This document shows positions 1 to 8,272 of a stretch of DNA of 64,000 nt, piece after piece. The stretch is taken from positions 1 through 64,000 of the forward strand of contig JANSXW010000012.1 in NCBI GenBank assembly GCA_024742755.1, in the 5' to 3' direction. This DNA is from a bacterium. GTDB lineage: Bacteria > Bacteroidota > Bacteroidia > Chitinophagales > Saprospiraceae. Numbering within the stretch: the stretch's first letter is position 1; each line of letters begins with the position of its first letter. The notes below the pieces were generated by a model that searched no databases, was not told where the DNA came from, and worked only from the letters and a program-made list of their open reading frames with translations. Position numbers and translations under genes: made by a program.

Positions 1-843
1 CAGCCCTTCCTTAAGGAGGTTGGTGATGGTGTTGTAGGATAGGGTAGTGGGGCGTTTCTCCCGCTCGTCCAAAGCCGGCACATTGAGGTGGGCTACCATC
101 ATGCTGCCGATGCCCTGTTTGGCCAGTTGCCGGAAGGGGAACAGCTCGATGCTGTCGAGCCGGTCATAGTCGTGCCGGATCACCGGCAGGTCGTAGTGAG
201 AATCCACATCCGTGTCGCCATGCCCCGGGAAGTGCTTGGCGCAGGCCATAACGCCGTTGTCCTGCATGCCCTGAGCATACCGCCAGCTTTTGGCTGCTAC
301 ATTCATCCGGTCTTCACCGAAGGAACGGTTGTTGATGACCGGGTTTGCAGCATTATTGTTGACATCGGCCACTGGGGCGAAGTTAACGTGGATGCCGGCC
401 AGCTTCATCTGCCGGGCGATCTCGGTCCCCATTTCATAAACCAGGCTGTTGTCCTGTATGGCACCCAGGGTAAGCTGCCGCGGGAAGCTGATGGTGCTGG
501 ATTTCATGCGCATGCCCAGCCCCCATTCGCCGTCAATGGCCATCATTAGCGGGACTGGTTCGGCAAGTTTTTGGTACTGATTGATGAGCTCAACCTGCCG
601 CTCCGGTGTGCCCTGGAAAAAGCACAGTCCACCGACTTTATACTTTTTGATTTGGGCTTCCACGGATTGGACGTGTTCCGGGCCAAGGTCAGAATGGGCA
701 CGGATCATAAAGAGCTGCCCGAGGCGCTCGGTCTCGGTCATGGTATTGTACATGGAATCGGCCCATGCGGTTGCCGGATCAGTTTGCGCTTGTAGCCCGT
801 ACCCCATCAGGAGCAGGCAGCATAAAATCAGTGGTCGGATCAT
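1..843 (-). CDS. GH3 beta-N-acetylhexosaminidase (NagZ-like), 3' end off window
   Basis: Not in the ORF track because it runs off the left edge; I read it from the reverse complement. It opens with a signal peptide (MIRPLILCCLLLMGYGLQAQ), so the enzyme is exported. The GH3 signature KHFPGHGDT lies at about residues 203-211, preceded by typical GH3 barrel segments such as AIDGEWG and NFAPVADVNNN. The family hydrolyses beta-N-acetylglucosaminides in peptidoglycan or chitin-type glycans. Only 281 codons are present; the catalytic Asp lies beyond the edge. In many Bacteroidota this enzyme is about 1000 aa with a C-terminal beta-lactamase-like domain, which cannot be seen here. It starts 15 nt after the upstream minus-strand gene, so the two are probably co-transcribed. 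The plus-strand ORF at 88-549 is its shadow. Confidence 0.9.
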   Translation of the reverse strand, partial: MIRPLILCCLLLMGYGLQAQTDPATAWADSMYNTMTETERLGQLFMIRAHSDLGPEHVQSVEAQIKKYKVGGLCFFQGTPERQVELINQYQKLAEPVPLMMAIDGEWGLGMRMKSSTISFPRQLTLGAIQDNSLVYEMGTEIARQMKLAGIHVNFAPVADVNNNAANPVINNRSFGEDRMNVAAKSWRYAQGMQDNGVMACAKHFPGHGDTDVDSHYDLPVIRHDYDRLDSIELFPFRQLAKQGIGSMMVAHLNVPALDEREKRPTTLSYNTITNLLKEGL

Positions 844-858
844 TTCAGGTCGCTTGTT

Positions 859-2865
859 TTAATTGTTTGACTGCATTTTTTCAAGGAAACCAGGGTCGAG
901 TTCCAGTGCTTTATTGCGGTACTGCTGCCCCCTTTGCTGATCGCCTGCATTGTAATAGGCGGTGCCCAGGTCAAACCAGGCACTGGGGTTTTGGGGCGCA
1001 ACTTCGGTTGCTTTGGTAAAGTATTCAATGGCTTTGGGGGTGTTGCCGCGTATGCCGTGGGCCACGCCCAGCAGGCGGATGACTTCGTATTCGTCCGGCA
1101 TCCGTTCGTAGGCTTTGTTCAGATAGGTGATGGCTTTGTCCACCTGCCCGAGCTGCTCACCGTAGTATTTGCCGGCATCCTTGTAGGTGATGCCCAGATT
1201 GCGGTTGGCATCCCGGTAGTTGGGGTCAATCGACAAGGCATTTTGGTAGGCGGCAATGGATTGATCGTAAGCCTGCAGGTAATTGTAGGCATTGCCCATG
1301 AGGAGGTAGGCGTTTTTGTAATTGGGGTGGATGCGTACCGCTTCTTCCAGGTGCCCGATGGCTTCGCGCAGCATGGCTTCCTTTCGGGTGGCGTTCTCCG
1401 GTTCGACAGATTGGGTGACGAGCTCGCCGCCTACGGCGTTGCGGAGTTTGGCGCTGTTGGGGGAGTATTGGATATCGGTTGTGAAAAGGGTGTAGTTGTC
1501 AGCCCAGACCGGGTTGCGGAGCAGCGTTCTTACCCCAAACAGCAGCGTAATGCCCGCTACCACGCCAAGCACCGGTTTGAATCGGCGGAAGGCTGGGATT
1601 TTGCCGGCAGGCGCTCCCTTTACCGCCCAGCGGTAACCCAGCAGTGCCAGCGCGAGGCTGAACCCTACGGAGGGCATGAACAGCAGGCGCTCCGCCATGT
1701 GTGTACCTACCGGGAAAAAGAGGTTAGAGACGATCGCCAGCGTAATCAGGTAAAACAGGATGGCAAAGCTCATGGGGTCGCGTTTGGGGAGCCGCCACAG
1801 GGCGTAAGCACCCAGCGCCAGGTAGAGCAGCAGGCTGAGAACGGCCTCCCAGTCCCCAAAGGTCATCACGCCAATCGCCCGGGGGTAGTAGTCGTGCGTG
1901 AGGGTAACAGGCACAAACAGCAACTGCAGGTATTTCCCCAGAGAGTACATCACCGTCGCAAAGCGCTCCTGCGCTGTAAAGGCCACATAGCTATTGCCCT
2001 GCACTTTGACGAAGGGATTGTTCATCATCTCCATGGGCGGGTCGCTCAGCCCAAAGCCCAGCACCGAGAAGCGGATGGCCAGAAAGGCACCGGCAGCAAT
2101 GGCAAAAGGCAGAGCTTGCTTGACAATATCGCCCGTCTTTGCGGAAGTGAAAAAGTAGTACGCCAGTGGCGCTACAAATAAAAACATGATGGCATTTTCC
2201 TTCGCCATCAGCGCCAGGAAGAAGACCAGCCCGGCGAATATATTGTAAAGTGGTTTCTTATCGTGAAAGGCACGAAGGGAGAGGTAAAGCGCCCCAAGGC
2301 TGCCCAGCAGGGTGAGGATTTCATCCCGGCCTTTGACATTCGCTACCACCTCGGTATGAATGGGGTGGGCGGCAAATAACAGGCTTGCAGAAAGGGCAAT
2401 GAAATAAGCCTTCACCTGCCCCTGTTGCGGGCGGAAAAGCTGCAGTAGCACCAGGTACAATAGTACCGTAGTGGCACCGTAGTAGAGCCCGTTGAACAGA
2501 TGCCCCACGAAGGGGTTCTCCCCAAAAAACTGCACTTCAATGGCAAATAGGAGGAGCGACAGGGGCCGGTAACGCCCGCCTGCCACAAGCGCTGCCTTGC
2601 CTTCTTCCTTAAAGAAGCCAAAAAAGGTATCCTTGCTCAGAATGCCGGGAATGCCGCTGATGCCTTCTTTTACAAACATATTATCGTAAATCACGATGGC
2701 ATCATCCAGCGCATAACCATGCCCCAGCGTATTGGCATACAGCAAAAAGCTCAGGGCAAACAAGCCCCAGAGGTGGAGTTTTGAATTGGTAAACCAGGCC
2801 GGGTACCCTTTGGGGGCAGTGGCAGGCTGGCTTTTGGTTTGGCGCTCAGGCGTCCTTTTTCCCAT
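859..2865 (-). CDS. TMTC-like multi-span membrane protein with C-terminal TPRs
   Basis: 668 aa. About 10 hydrophobic segments occupy roughly residues 30-460, followed by tetratricopeptide repeats at about 480-660. Early features match the TMTC/DUF1736 family of GT-C-fold enzymes: an acidic pair after the first membrane span (ALDDAIVIY, D54-D55), GRYRPLS near 97-103 and HPIHTEVV at 167-174 followed by KGRDE. Eukaryotic TMTC proteins are O-mannosyltransferases that use dolichyl-phosphate mannose; a lipid-linked-sugar glycosyltransferase acting on exported proteins is therefore a reasonable inference, but the donor and acceptor are unknown. The gene is first in a likely two-gene unit with the GH3 enzyme. 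The large plus-strand ORF at 934-2181 is antisense and not credible. Confidence 0.8.
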   Translation of the reverse strand: MGKRTPERQTKSQPATAPKGYPAWFTNSKLHLWGLFALSFLLYANTLGHGYALDDAIVIYDNMFVKEGISGIPGILSKDTFFGFFKEEGKAALVAGGRYRPLSLLLFAIEVQFFGENPFVGHLFNGLYYGATTVLLYLVLLQLFRPQQGQVKAYFIALSASLLFAAHPIHTEVVANVKGRDEILTLLGSLGALYLSLRAFHDKKPLYNIFAGLVFFLALMAKENAIMFLFVAPLAYYFFTSAKTGDIVKQALPFAIAAGAFLAIRFSVLGFGLSDPPMEMMNNPFVKVQGNSYVAFTAQERFATVMYSLGKYLQLLFVPVTLTHDYYPRAIGVMTFGDWEAVLSLLLYLALGAYALWRLPKRDPMSFAILFYLITLAIVSNLFFPVGTHMAERLLFMPSVGFSLALALLGYRWAVKGAPAGKIPAFRRFKPVLGVVAGITLLFGVRTLLRNPVWADNYTLFTTDIQYSPNSAKLRNAVGGELVTQSVEPENATRKEAMLREAIGHLEEAVRIHPNYKNAYLLMGNAYNYLQAYDQSIAAYQNALSIDPNYRDANRNLGITYKDAGKYYGEQLGQVDKAITYLNKAYERMPDEYEVIRLLGVAHGIRGNTPKAIEYFTKATEVAPQNPSAWFDLGTAYYNAGDQQRGQQYRNKALELDPGFLEKMQSNN

Positions 2866-3071
2866 GGTCAGTGGTATCTGCAGTTTGTTGTCCGAGGTAA
2901 AATAGAGTTTTTTTGTTAGGTGAGGAATTATCCGGAGGAAGAATCAGTTCAATCACACAGTATTAGGAAGCTACAAAAGGGTCGGGCTTTTCATTGCAGG
3001 TATCGTATTTGGGGTAAGCATCATTTTCGGAACCGGATAAATTTCCGCTTCAGCTTAAAAATGGAGGTCAA

Positions 3072-3275
3072 ATGAAGGTTGAAATTGATGATCGTCTACT
3101 GTCTATGCTAAAGGCTGCTTGTCCATCTGAAACGATAGAATCACTGGCAGAGCAGGCGCTTCAACACTATTTGCTGCATCTACAGAGACGGAATATGTTG
3201 AGTTTAGAAGGCCGGGTAGAGTGGGAAGGGGATCTGGACGAAATGCGAAGCATCAGTGAAGACGATATCGAATAG
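3072..3275 (+). CDS. Small antitoxin-like protein, no toxin partner visible
   Basis: 67 aa, acidic. It starts MKVEIDDRLL and has a helical core ending in VEWEGDLDEMR, a pattern common in VapB/Phd-type antitoxins of type II systems. No small PIN- or RelE-type toxin ORF follows: the next gene is the thioesterase 31 nt downstream. It could be an orphan antitoxin, a remnant of a toxin-antitoxin pair, or a small regulator. The assignment rests only on composition and short similarity. Confidence 0.55.
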   Translation: MKVEIDDRLLSMLKAACPSETIESLAEQALQHYLLHLQRRNMLSLEGRVEWEGDLDEMRSISEDDIE

Positions 3276-3306
3276 GTGCTTATCTTTACCAAAAAGGAAC
3301 CACTTT

Positions 3307-4167
3307 ATGAAAGACATCCAAGCCCTCCTCCAACTACTTGACCTGGAACCGATCGAAGAGCATATTTTCCGCGGGCAGAGTGCCAGCATCGGCAGCAAGC
3401 GGGTATTTGGCGGGCAGGTACTGGCGCAGGCTTTGCAGTCGGCTATCCGTACGGTGCCGGAAGACCGGTTTGTGCATTCTCTCCACGCGTACTTTATCCT
3501 GCCGGGCGATGTAGCCCAGCCAATCATTTTTGAAGTGGACCGCATCCGCGACGGGGGCAGCTTTACCACCCGCCGTATCAAAGCCATTCAAAAAGGGCGG
3601 GCTATTTTTAACATGTCGGCCTCTTTCCAAAAGCAGCAGGAAGGATTCGATCACCAAATCAGCATGCCCAATGTACAGCCGCCTGACGCGCTCATGAACT
3701 GGGACGATCTTCTGGAGCAGATGGGCGACCGGCTGCCGGAGGGGATTCGAAAATTCCTGGAAATCGCTCATCCCATCGAATTCCGACCCGTGGAGCGGGT
3801 GCACCCCATGCTCAGTGGCAAGCAGCAGCCCATCCGACATGTATGGATGAAGTCGAAGGGGGCGATGCCCGATCAGGTTACGGCACATCAGGCGGTCCTG
3901 GCTTATGCTTCTGATTATAATTTGCTGACTACCGCTTTGTTGCCCCACGGCGATCAGGTATCAAAAACCAAAATCCAAATGGCCAGCCTTGACCACGCCA
4001 TGTGGTTCCACCGCCCCTTCCGCGCGGATGAATGGCTGCTCTACGCTATCGACAGCCCGAGCGGGTCTAATGCCAGAGGCTTCACGCGGGGCAGTATTTT
4101 CAATCAGGAGGGGGTATTGGTAGCCTCAACCGTTCAGGAGGGGCTGATTCGTCCGGTGGAGGCGTGA
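3307..4167 (+). CDS. tesB: Acyl-CoA thioesterase II (TesB family)
   Basis: Double hot-dog thioesterase that hydrolyses acyl-CoA to free fatty acid and CoA in the cytoplasm. I start at MKDIQALL (286 aa) because the longer ORF from 3256 overlaps the previous gene and the family begins here; 286 aa equals the E. coli TesB length. The known triad of E. coli TesB (Asp204, Thr228, Gln278) has counterparts here: D203 in YASDYNLL, S228 in SLDHAMWFHR (Ser for Thr) and Q277 in STVQEGLIR. The first hot-dog domain has RVFGGQVLAQAL near 32-43. No operon partner is obvious. Confidence 0.93.
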   Translation: MKDIQALLQLLDLEPIEEHIFRGQSASIGSKRVFGGQVLAQALQSAIRTVPEDRFVHSLHAYFILPGDVAQPIIFEVDRIRDGGSFTTRRIKAIQKGRAIFNMSASFQKQQEGFDHQISMPNVQPPDALMNWDDLLEQMGDRLPEGIRKFLEIAHPIEFRPVERVHPMLSGKQQPIRHVWMKSKGAMPDQVTAHQAVLAYASDYNLLTTALLPHGDQVSKTKIQMASLDHAMWFHRPFRADEWLLYAIDSPSGSNARGFTRGSIFNQEGVLVASTVQEGLIRPVEA

Positions 4168-4227
4168 TTTTTTAAGTCTAAAGTTGTATATTGTATTGCA
4201 ACACATGCTATAGTAAATGAAAGCTTC

Positions 4228-4824
4228 ATGCTCATCGTAGAAGGCTACAAAATCCATATCAATAAAAATCCGGAGGAGTTTACTGATGATGAACTCTATG
4301 ACTTCTGTGTGCTCAATAGGGAATTGAATGTTGAGCGGGATAAAGACCAAAATATTATAATTATGGCACCGGTAGGCGGGCATTCCGGTTTCTTTGAAAA
4401 GGACCTCATCTTCGAAGTAGAATCCTGGGTGAGGCGTACACAGAAAGGCTTTTCCTTTAGTTCCTCCACGGGTTTTCTTTTGCCAAATGGTGCGATGCGG
4501 TCACCTGATGCCTGTTGGGTAAGCGAAGAACGCTGGTCGGTGCTTTCAGATCAACAGAAACAAAAATTCCCGCCCGTTGTCCCTGATTTTATTGTTGAAA
4601 TCCGCTCATCGACGGATTCGTTGAGTACCATTCAGGAGAAGATGGAGGAGTGGATCAGCAATGGAGTACGGCTAGCATGGCTGTTGGATCCTAAAAATGA
4701 ACAGGCCTGGATTTACCGGGAGGATGGACGGGTTGAGCAGGTAATCGGTTTCAACCAGTCTTTATCTGGTGAAGGCGTAATGCCTGGGTTTACCCTGGAC
4801 TTATCCGGGTTGAAGCAGCCGTAA
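4228..4824 (+). CDS. Uma2 family (DUF820) PD-(D/E)XK nuclease-like protein
   Basis: 198 aa. The Uma2 fold is seen from the N-terminal segment through MRSPDACWVS (D94) and VPDFIVEIRS (D120, E124), the usual acidic residues of this restriction-endonuclease-like family. The usual LSPSD after the Glu is RSSTD here. Biological roles of Uma2 proteins are poorly known; they are abundant in cyanobacteria and Bacteroidota and often stand alone. It ends 19 nt before the convergent DUF6702-like gene. Confidence 0.85.
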   Translation: MLIVEGYKIHINKNPEEFTDDELYDFCVLNRELNVERDKDQNIIIMAPVGGHSGFFEKDLIFEVESWVRRTQKGFSFSSSTGFLLPNGAMRSPDACWVSEERWSVLSDQQKQKFPPVVPDFIVEIRSSTDSLSTIQEKMEEWISNGVRLAWLLDPKNEQAWIYREDGRVEQVIGFNQSLSGEGVMPGFTLDLSGLKQP

Positions 4825-4843
4825 CCTGATTAGCCACAGACCA

Positions 4844-5344
4844 TTAAATCCCCTTCGTCTCATCTCCTACCTGAAAGAAAAGCATGCCCGGTTCCTGTCC
4901 GGGCAGGACAAGGCTGGCCAGGTTCTTCTGGTCCCGGTAGGTATCGAAGAGTACGCGGTAGGTAAGCTGAAGGGATTCTACTTTGGTCAGGTTTTCCACT
5001 TCCATATAGCACCAAACGGCCGAAAGGTCATCGGAAATTTCCTTGCCCCAGTATTTGAACGCCCGCGGCTCACCGTTGACAACCAGCCTGAAGTGTTCGC
5101 GCAGGTAGGCTTCGAGGTGCTGCTCAGCTTCAACGGCTTCTCTTGGGGTACATAGAAAAAGTTTGTCGTGCCCCCGCTGCTCCAGCGCGAGCTCCAGGTC
5201 ATCCAGGAAAATGTGCATGCTCATCTGCAGCGACTGTGCCTCTGCGTCGTACTCCATCAGGCATTTGCTGACATGGAAGTCGTGTGCTTCCAATGCCGGC
5301 GCATTCGAAAACAGCAAGAGTAAGTATAAAAAAGCCGTATTCAT
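4844..5344 (-). CDS. DUF6702-like exported protein
   Basis: 166 aa. It has an N-terminal signal peptide (MNTAFLYLLLLFSNAPALEAHDFHV). The body resembles the Bacteroidota DUF6702 family: HDFHVSKCLMEYD directly after the signal, MHIFLDDLE, and a C-terminal PGQEPGMLFF segment. The function is unknown; homologues are small periplasmic or surface proteins, sometimes next to metallopeptidase genes. The start is fixed by the signal peptide. It lies downstream of the GT2 gene at 5431 on the same strand with an 86-nt gap, so read-through is possible. Confidence 0.7.
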   Translation of the reverse strand: MNTAFLYLLLLFSNAPALEAHDFHVSKCLMEYDAEAQSLQMSMHIFLDDLELALEQRGHDKLFLCTPREAVEAEQHLEAYLREHFRLVVNGEPRAFKYWGKEISDDLSAVWCYMEVENLTKVESLQLTYRVLFDTYRDQKNLASLVLPGQEPGMLFFQVGDETKGI

Positions 5345-5430
5345 GGATTCGCGTAGTTTTTGAGGTGGTCAACCTAATCCGAAACGAATAACCACCCTTT
5401 GCAATTACGCTTACCAACGGGAAAAGTTGA

Positions 5431-6621
5431 TCAGGCGCCGCGCACGGCCCTTTCCCAGTTCACACTTTGCTGCCCTTTCAGGTACCGGCGCAGGCCGAGA
5501 AATACCGAAAGGTTCATGATGAAAAAGTAGTAGGGCACAAAGAGGACCTTCACTTTGAGCTTCCGGTTTTCCAGGAACCAGCCCAGCAACGCCGCTGTGT
5601 AAAAGAGGACTTGTCCCCAAAAGAGCAGGCTGTACATGCCAAAACCGAACAACCCCTCCTGCAGTGCCAGCGCCAGGTTGACCGGAATCAACAGCAGCAG
5701 CAACAGGGGCGTAAGCGTCCACCGGAGGACCCGGTGAGAAATGTACTGGAAGGACAACCTTCCGTATTTGAAAATATTCAGCAGCGGCCACAAGCGGATG
5801 ACCGACTGAATACCGCCCGCTGAGATCCGGACCTTGCGCTTGAGCTCTTCCTTAACGTTGGCAGAAGCCGTCTCAATAGCGTAGGCATTGGGGTTGTACT
5901 GAATGGTGTAGCCCTGCATGGCCACCCGCAGGGAAATAATAAAGTCATCCAGTAGGGTGTCTTTTTCCACTTCCTGCCAGAGTTCGGTACGAATGGCAAA
6001 GAGCTCTCCGGCCGCGCCGACAACGGAGTACAGCTCGGCATCCCACTTTTTGAGCGTAGATTCGTACTTCCAGTAAATGCCCTCGCCGGCTCCGGCGGCA
6101 GCATCTGCATCCTTGGAGCGAATCCGCTTTTCGCCCGAGACACACCCTACCCGGGGATTGCGGAACAGGCGGACAATTTCCTGAATGGAGTCCTCGCCGA
6201 GGTCCGTATTCGCATCCGAAAAAATGACAATGGGGGTTTTGACAAACTGCATGCCCCGGTTCATGGCCGCAATTTTGCCGTTGCGGGCCGGGTTGTGGTG
6301 GACTTCGACCCCTTGGTATTGCTGAAGGAGGTCGGGCGTGCCATCGTCAGAACCATCCGTGACCCACATGTGGCGTACCTTTTCCTGTGGATAATTGAGG
6401 GATTTGGAGTTCCGGACTTTTGCATCCACATAGTCCTTTTCGTTATAAGCGGCTACGAAAAGGGTCACCTCCGGCTCATAATCAACATTGCCTTCGTAGG
6501 GTTTGTGCAGCCCCAGCAACCGCCTCACCTTTACAAGGAGGTACAGCAGAATACCATAGCCTACGTAGGTATAAAATACAATGAAGAGGAATAACCAGAA
6601 TAGAATCTCGAGAAGTGTCAT
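5431..6621 (-). CDS. Membrane-bound GT2 glycosyltransferase
   Basis: 396 aa inverting GT2 with one N-terminal membrane span (about 4-32), a cytoplasmic GT-A domain and about three C-terminal spans (about 290-375). Visible motifs are LFVAAYNE (54-61), DGSDDGT (89-95), the DxD-region SDANTD (135-140), GAAGELFAIR and KDTLLDDFI with an acidic pair at 225-226. This arrangement matches processive or EPS-type GT2 enzymes that add sugars on the inner face of the membrane. It is separate from the large EPS operon, but its location suggests it serves the same or a neighbouring polysaccharide. The acceptor is unknown. Confidence 0.88.
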   Translation of the reverse strand: MTLLEILFWLFLFIVFYTYVGYGILLYLLVKVRRLLGLHKPYEGNVDYEPEVTLFVAAYNEKDYVDAKVRNSKSLNYPQEKVRHMWVTDGSDDGTPDLLQQYQGVEVHHNPARNGKIAAMNRGMQFVKTPIVIFSDANTDLGEDSIQEIVRLFRNPRVGCVSGEKRIRSKDADAAAGAGEGIYWKYESTLKKWDAELYSVVGAAGELFAIRTELWQEVEKDTLLDDFIISLRVAMQGYTIQYNPNAYAIETASANVKEELKRKVRISAGGIQSVIRLWPLLNIFKYGRLSFQYISHRVLRWTLTPLLLLLLIPVNLALALQEGLFGFGMYSLLFWGQVLFYTAALLGWFLENRKLKVKVLFVPYYFFIMNLSVFLGLRRYLKGQQSVNWERAVRGA

Positions 6622-6941
6622 GGCATATTCGTTGGATTAGACAGCCGGCCCCGGTGACATGCCGGAATCAAGCGGCTGAAAACGCCCTTAAAAATAAGCA
6701 AATTTGTAATGTATTTGCCCAAATAGATTAATACTTTATCACAATTGATTATCAATCCGCAATTGATTATCTTTGAAACAATCAAAGAGATTCCCCTAAA
6801 CAGTTTTTTTTCCGAAGCCCTGTTGCTTTCCGGTGCCCTGATCATACTTTGCCTGCAAACAATGCCTGGTTAAGTTGATCTATGAGGAATGTGGAATGAG
6901 CAGGCGTAATTAATTGCATACTTTTAAACAAATAATGCACA
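6622..6941. other. Divergent intergenic region between GT2 and the glycosidase/synthase pair
   Basis: 320 bp, AT-rich. It holds a perfect 12-bp direct repeat CAATTGATTATC at 6742-6753 and 6760-6771 (18-bp period), a short inverted repeat CTTTGAaacaaTCAAAG at about 6771-6787 and a Bacteroidota-type promoter annotated separately. The arrangement looks like a regulator-controlled divergent promoter. No ORF is credible. Confidence 0.6.
6742..6775 (+). promoter_or_regulatory. Predicted promoter overlapping a 12-bp direct repeat
   Basis: TTG at 6745-6747, 20-nt spacer, TATCTTTG at 6768-6775, matching the Bacteroidota TTTG/TAnnTTTG promoter form. Both elements lie within or next to the two CAATTGATTATC repeats, so a dimeric regulator bound there could block or recruit polymerase. 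The leader to the glycosidase start would be about 160 nt. Confidence 0.45.
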
Positions 6942-8261
6942 TTGAAACCCTTAGCACTTTTCTGGTGGCTGTTGTCACTGTGGCTCCTTACGGGCTGTGA
7001 CTTACAGGTGGTAGGCCCTGCCAAATCAGCGCCGCCGCCAGATAAGAAAGTTTACCTTTCTAAGGCCGACCGCACCTTCACGCTTTACAAGGACAACCAG
7101 CCTTTTCGCATACACGGCGCATCAGGTGACCCTCGCTATATCCGGCAACTGGCAGAAGCAGGGGGGAACTGCCTACGCGTGTACGACACCTTAGGGCTGG
7201 CAGAGGTGCTTGATACCGCGCTACATTACGGCATAGCCATTATTGCCGATCTGCCTTTGCCTAAAAGCCGGCACCTCTCGTTTTACAGGGATCAGCAGCA
7301 GGTGAAAGCTCAGTTTAATGCCTACCAGGACTTTGTACGCCGGCATAAAGATCATCCGGCGCTCCTGATGTGGATGCTGGGCAACGAGCTTGACTTTCCC
7401 TACAAGCCCAACTACACCCCCTTTTACCGCGCCTACAATGATCTGCTCGCCATGATACATCGGGTGGATGGGCAGCACCCGGTCGCTACAGCCCTCACGA
7501 ACTTTCAGCGGCGCACGATTGCCAATATCCGGCTCAAAATACCCGACCTGGACCTCTTGGGGATCAATACCTTCGGATTGCTCAAAGACCTGGAGCAGGA
7601 TATGGCGGATTTTGCCTGGATGTGGGACGGGCCCTACTTTGTCAGTGAATGGAGCATCAATGGCTACTGGGAAGTGCCCATGACCGCATGGGGGGCTCCT
7701 GTTGAAGATGCCGGCTGGAAAAAAGGGGAGGAGTTAATACAGCGCTTTTACCAGGAAATGCCCTTTAACGATCCCCGTTTTTTGGGGAGCTGCCTGTTCT
7801 ACTGGGGGCATAAGCAGGAGCGGACTGAGACCTGGTTCAATACCTTTACCCGCGACGGGGCCCCAACAGCCCTTTATGAAGCTTACGAACAACTGAATGA
7901 TTGCTCCCTTTCTTACCCCACTGCTCCCGAACTGAATTATATGCTCCTCGACAGCGCCGGCAGCTCAGATCATATTATGCTCCATCCGGGGCAGCTCTAC
8001 ACGGCTCGTTTGGTTTTTGACCACCCGCCCGATGCTGCACTGCAAACCCGGTGGAGGCTGCTCAGTGAAGACTGGTATTCACTGGAGCTTGATACCATAG
8101 TTCCTGTGCTTCAATACGGCCATTTGCTGGACACCATCGGCACGCAAATGGTCCGGTTCCGGGCACCTGCACGCGAAGGGCCGTACCGGCTTTATGCAAC
8201 GCTGCATTACCCGGGCAGTATTGCAACCGCAGCCAACACCCCATTCTACGTTATTGAGTAA
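6942..8261 (+). CDS. Lipoprotein glycoside hydrolase, TIM-barrel (GH2/GH5-clan-like)
   Basis: 439 aa. The lipoprotein signal ends in LTGC (lipid-modified C19), so the protein sits in a membrane facing the periplasm or outside. A (beta/alpha)8 barrel is indicated by FRIHGASGD, NCLRVYDT and IAIIADLPLP. The two clan-A catalytic glutamates are recognisable: acid/base E149 in LMWMLGNELD and nucleophile E236 in YFVSEWSING. After the barrel (about residue 330) is a beta-sandwich-like tail. The next gene, a cellulose-synthase-like GT2, starts 11 nt downstream, so this enzyme probably trims, branches or releases that polymer. The exact linkage cannot be told from sequence. Confidence 0.82.
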   Translation: MKPLALFWWLLSLWLLTGCDLQVVGPAKSAPPPDKKVYLSKADRTFTLYKDNQPFRIHGASGDPRYIRQLAEAGGNCLRVYDTLGLAEVLDTALHYGIAIIADLPLPKSRHLSFYRDQQQVKAQFNAYQDFVRRHKDHPALLMWMLGNELDFPYKPNYTPFYRAYNDLLAMIHRVDGQHPVATALTNFQRRTIANIRLKIPDLDLLGINTFGLLKDLEQDMADFAWMWDGPYFVSEWSINGYWEVPMTAWGAPVEDAGWKKGEELIQRFYQEMPFNDPRFLGSCLFYWGHKQERTETWFNTFTRDGAPTALYEAYEQLNDCSLSYPTAPELNYMLLDSAGSSDHIMLHPGQLYTARLVFDHPPDAALQTRWRLLSEDWYSLELDTIVPVLQYGHLLDTIGTQMVRFRAPAREGPYRLYATLHYPGSIATAANTPFYVIE

Positions 8262-8272
8262 TACTTAGCCCT

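Noticed and set aside
88-549. Plus-strand 153-aa ORF
   Set aside because: Antisense to the GH3 enzyme, which has clear family motifs on the minus strand.
934-2181. Plus-strand 415-aa ORF
   Set aside because: Antisense to the TMTC/TPR gene; composition (long G/V/F and R/Q-rich runs) is that of a GC-skewed shadow frame and no domain is visible.
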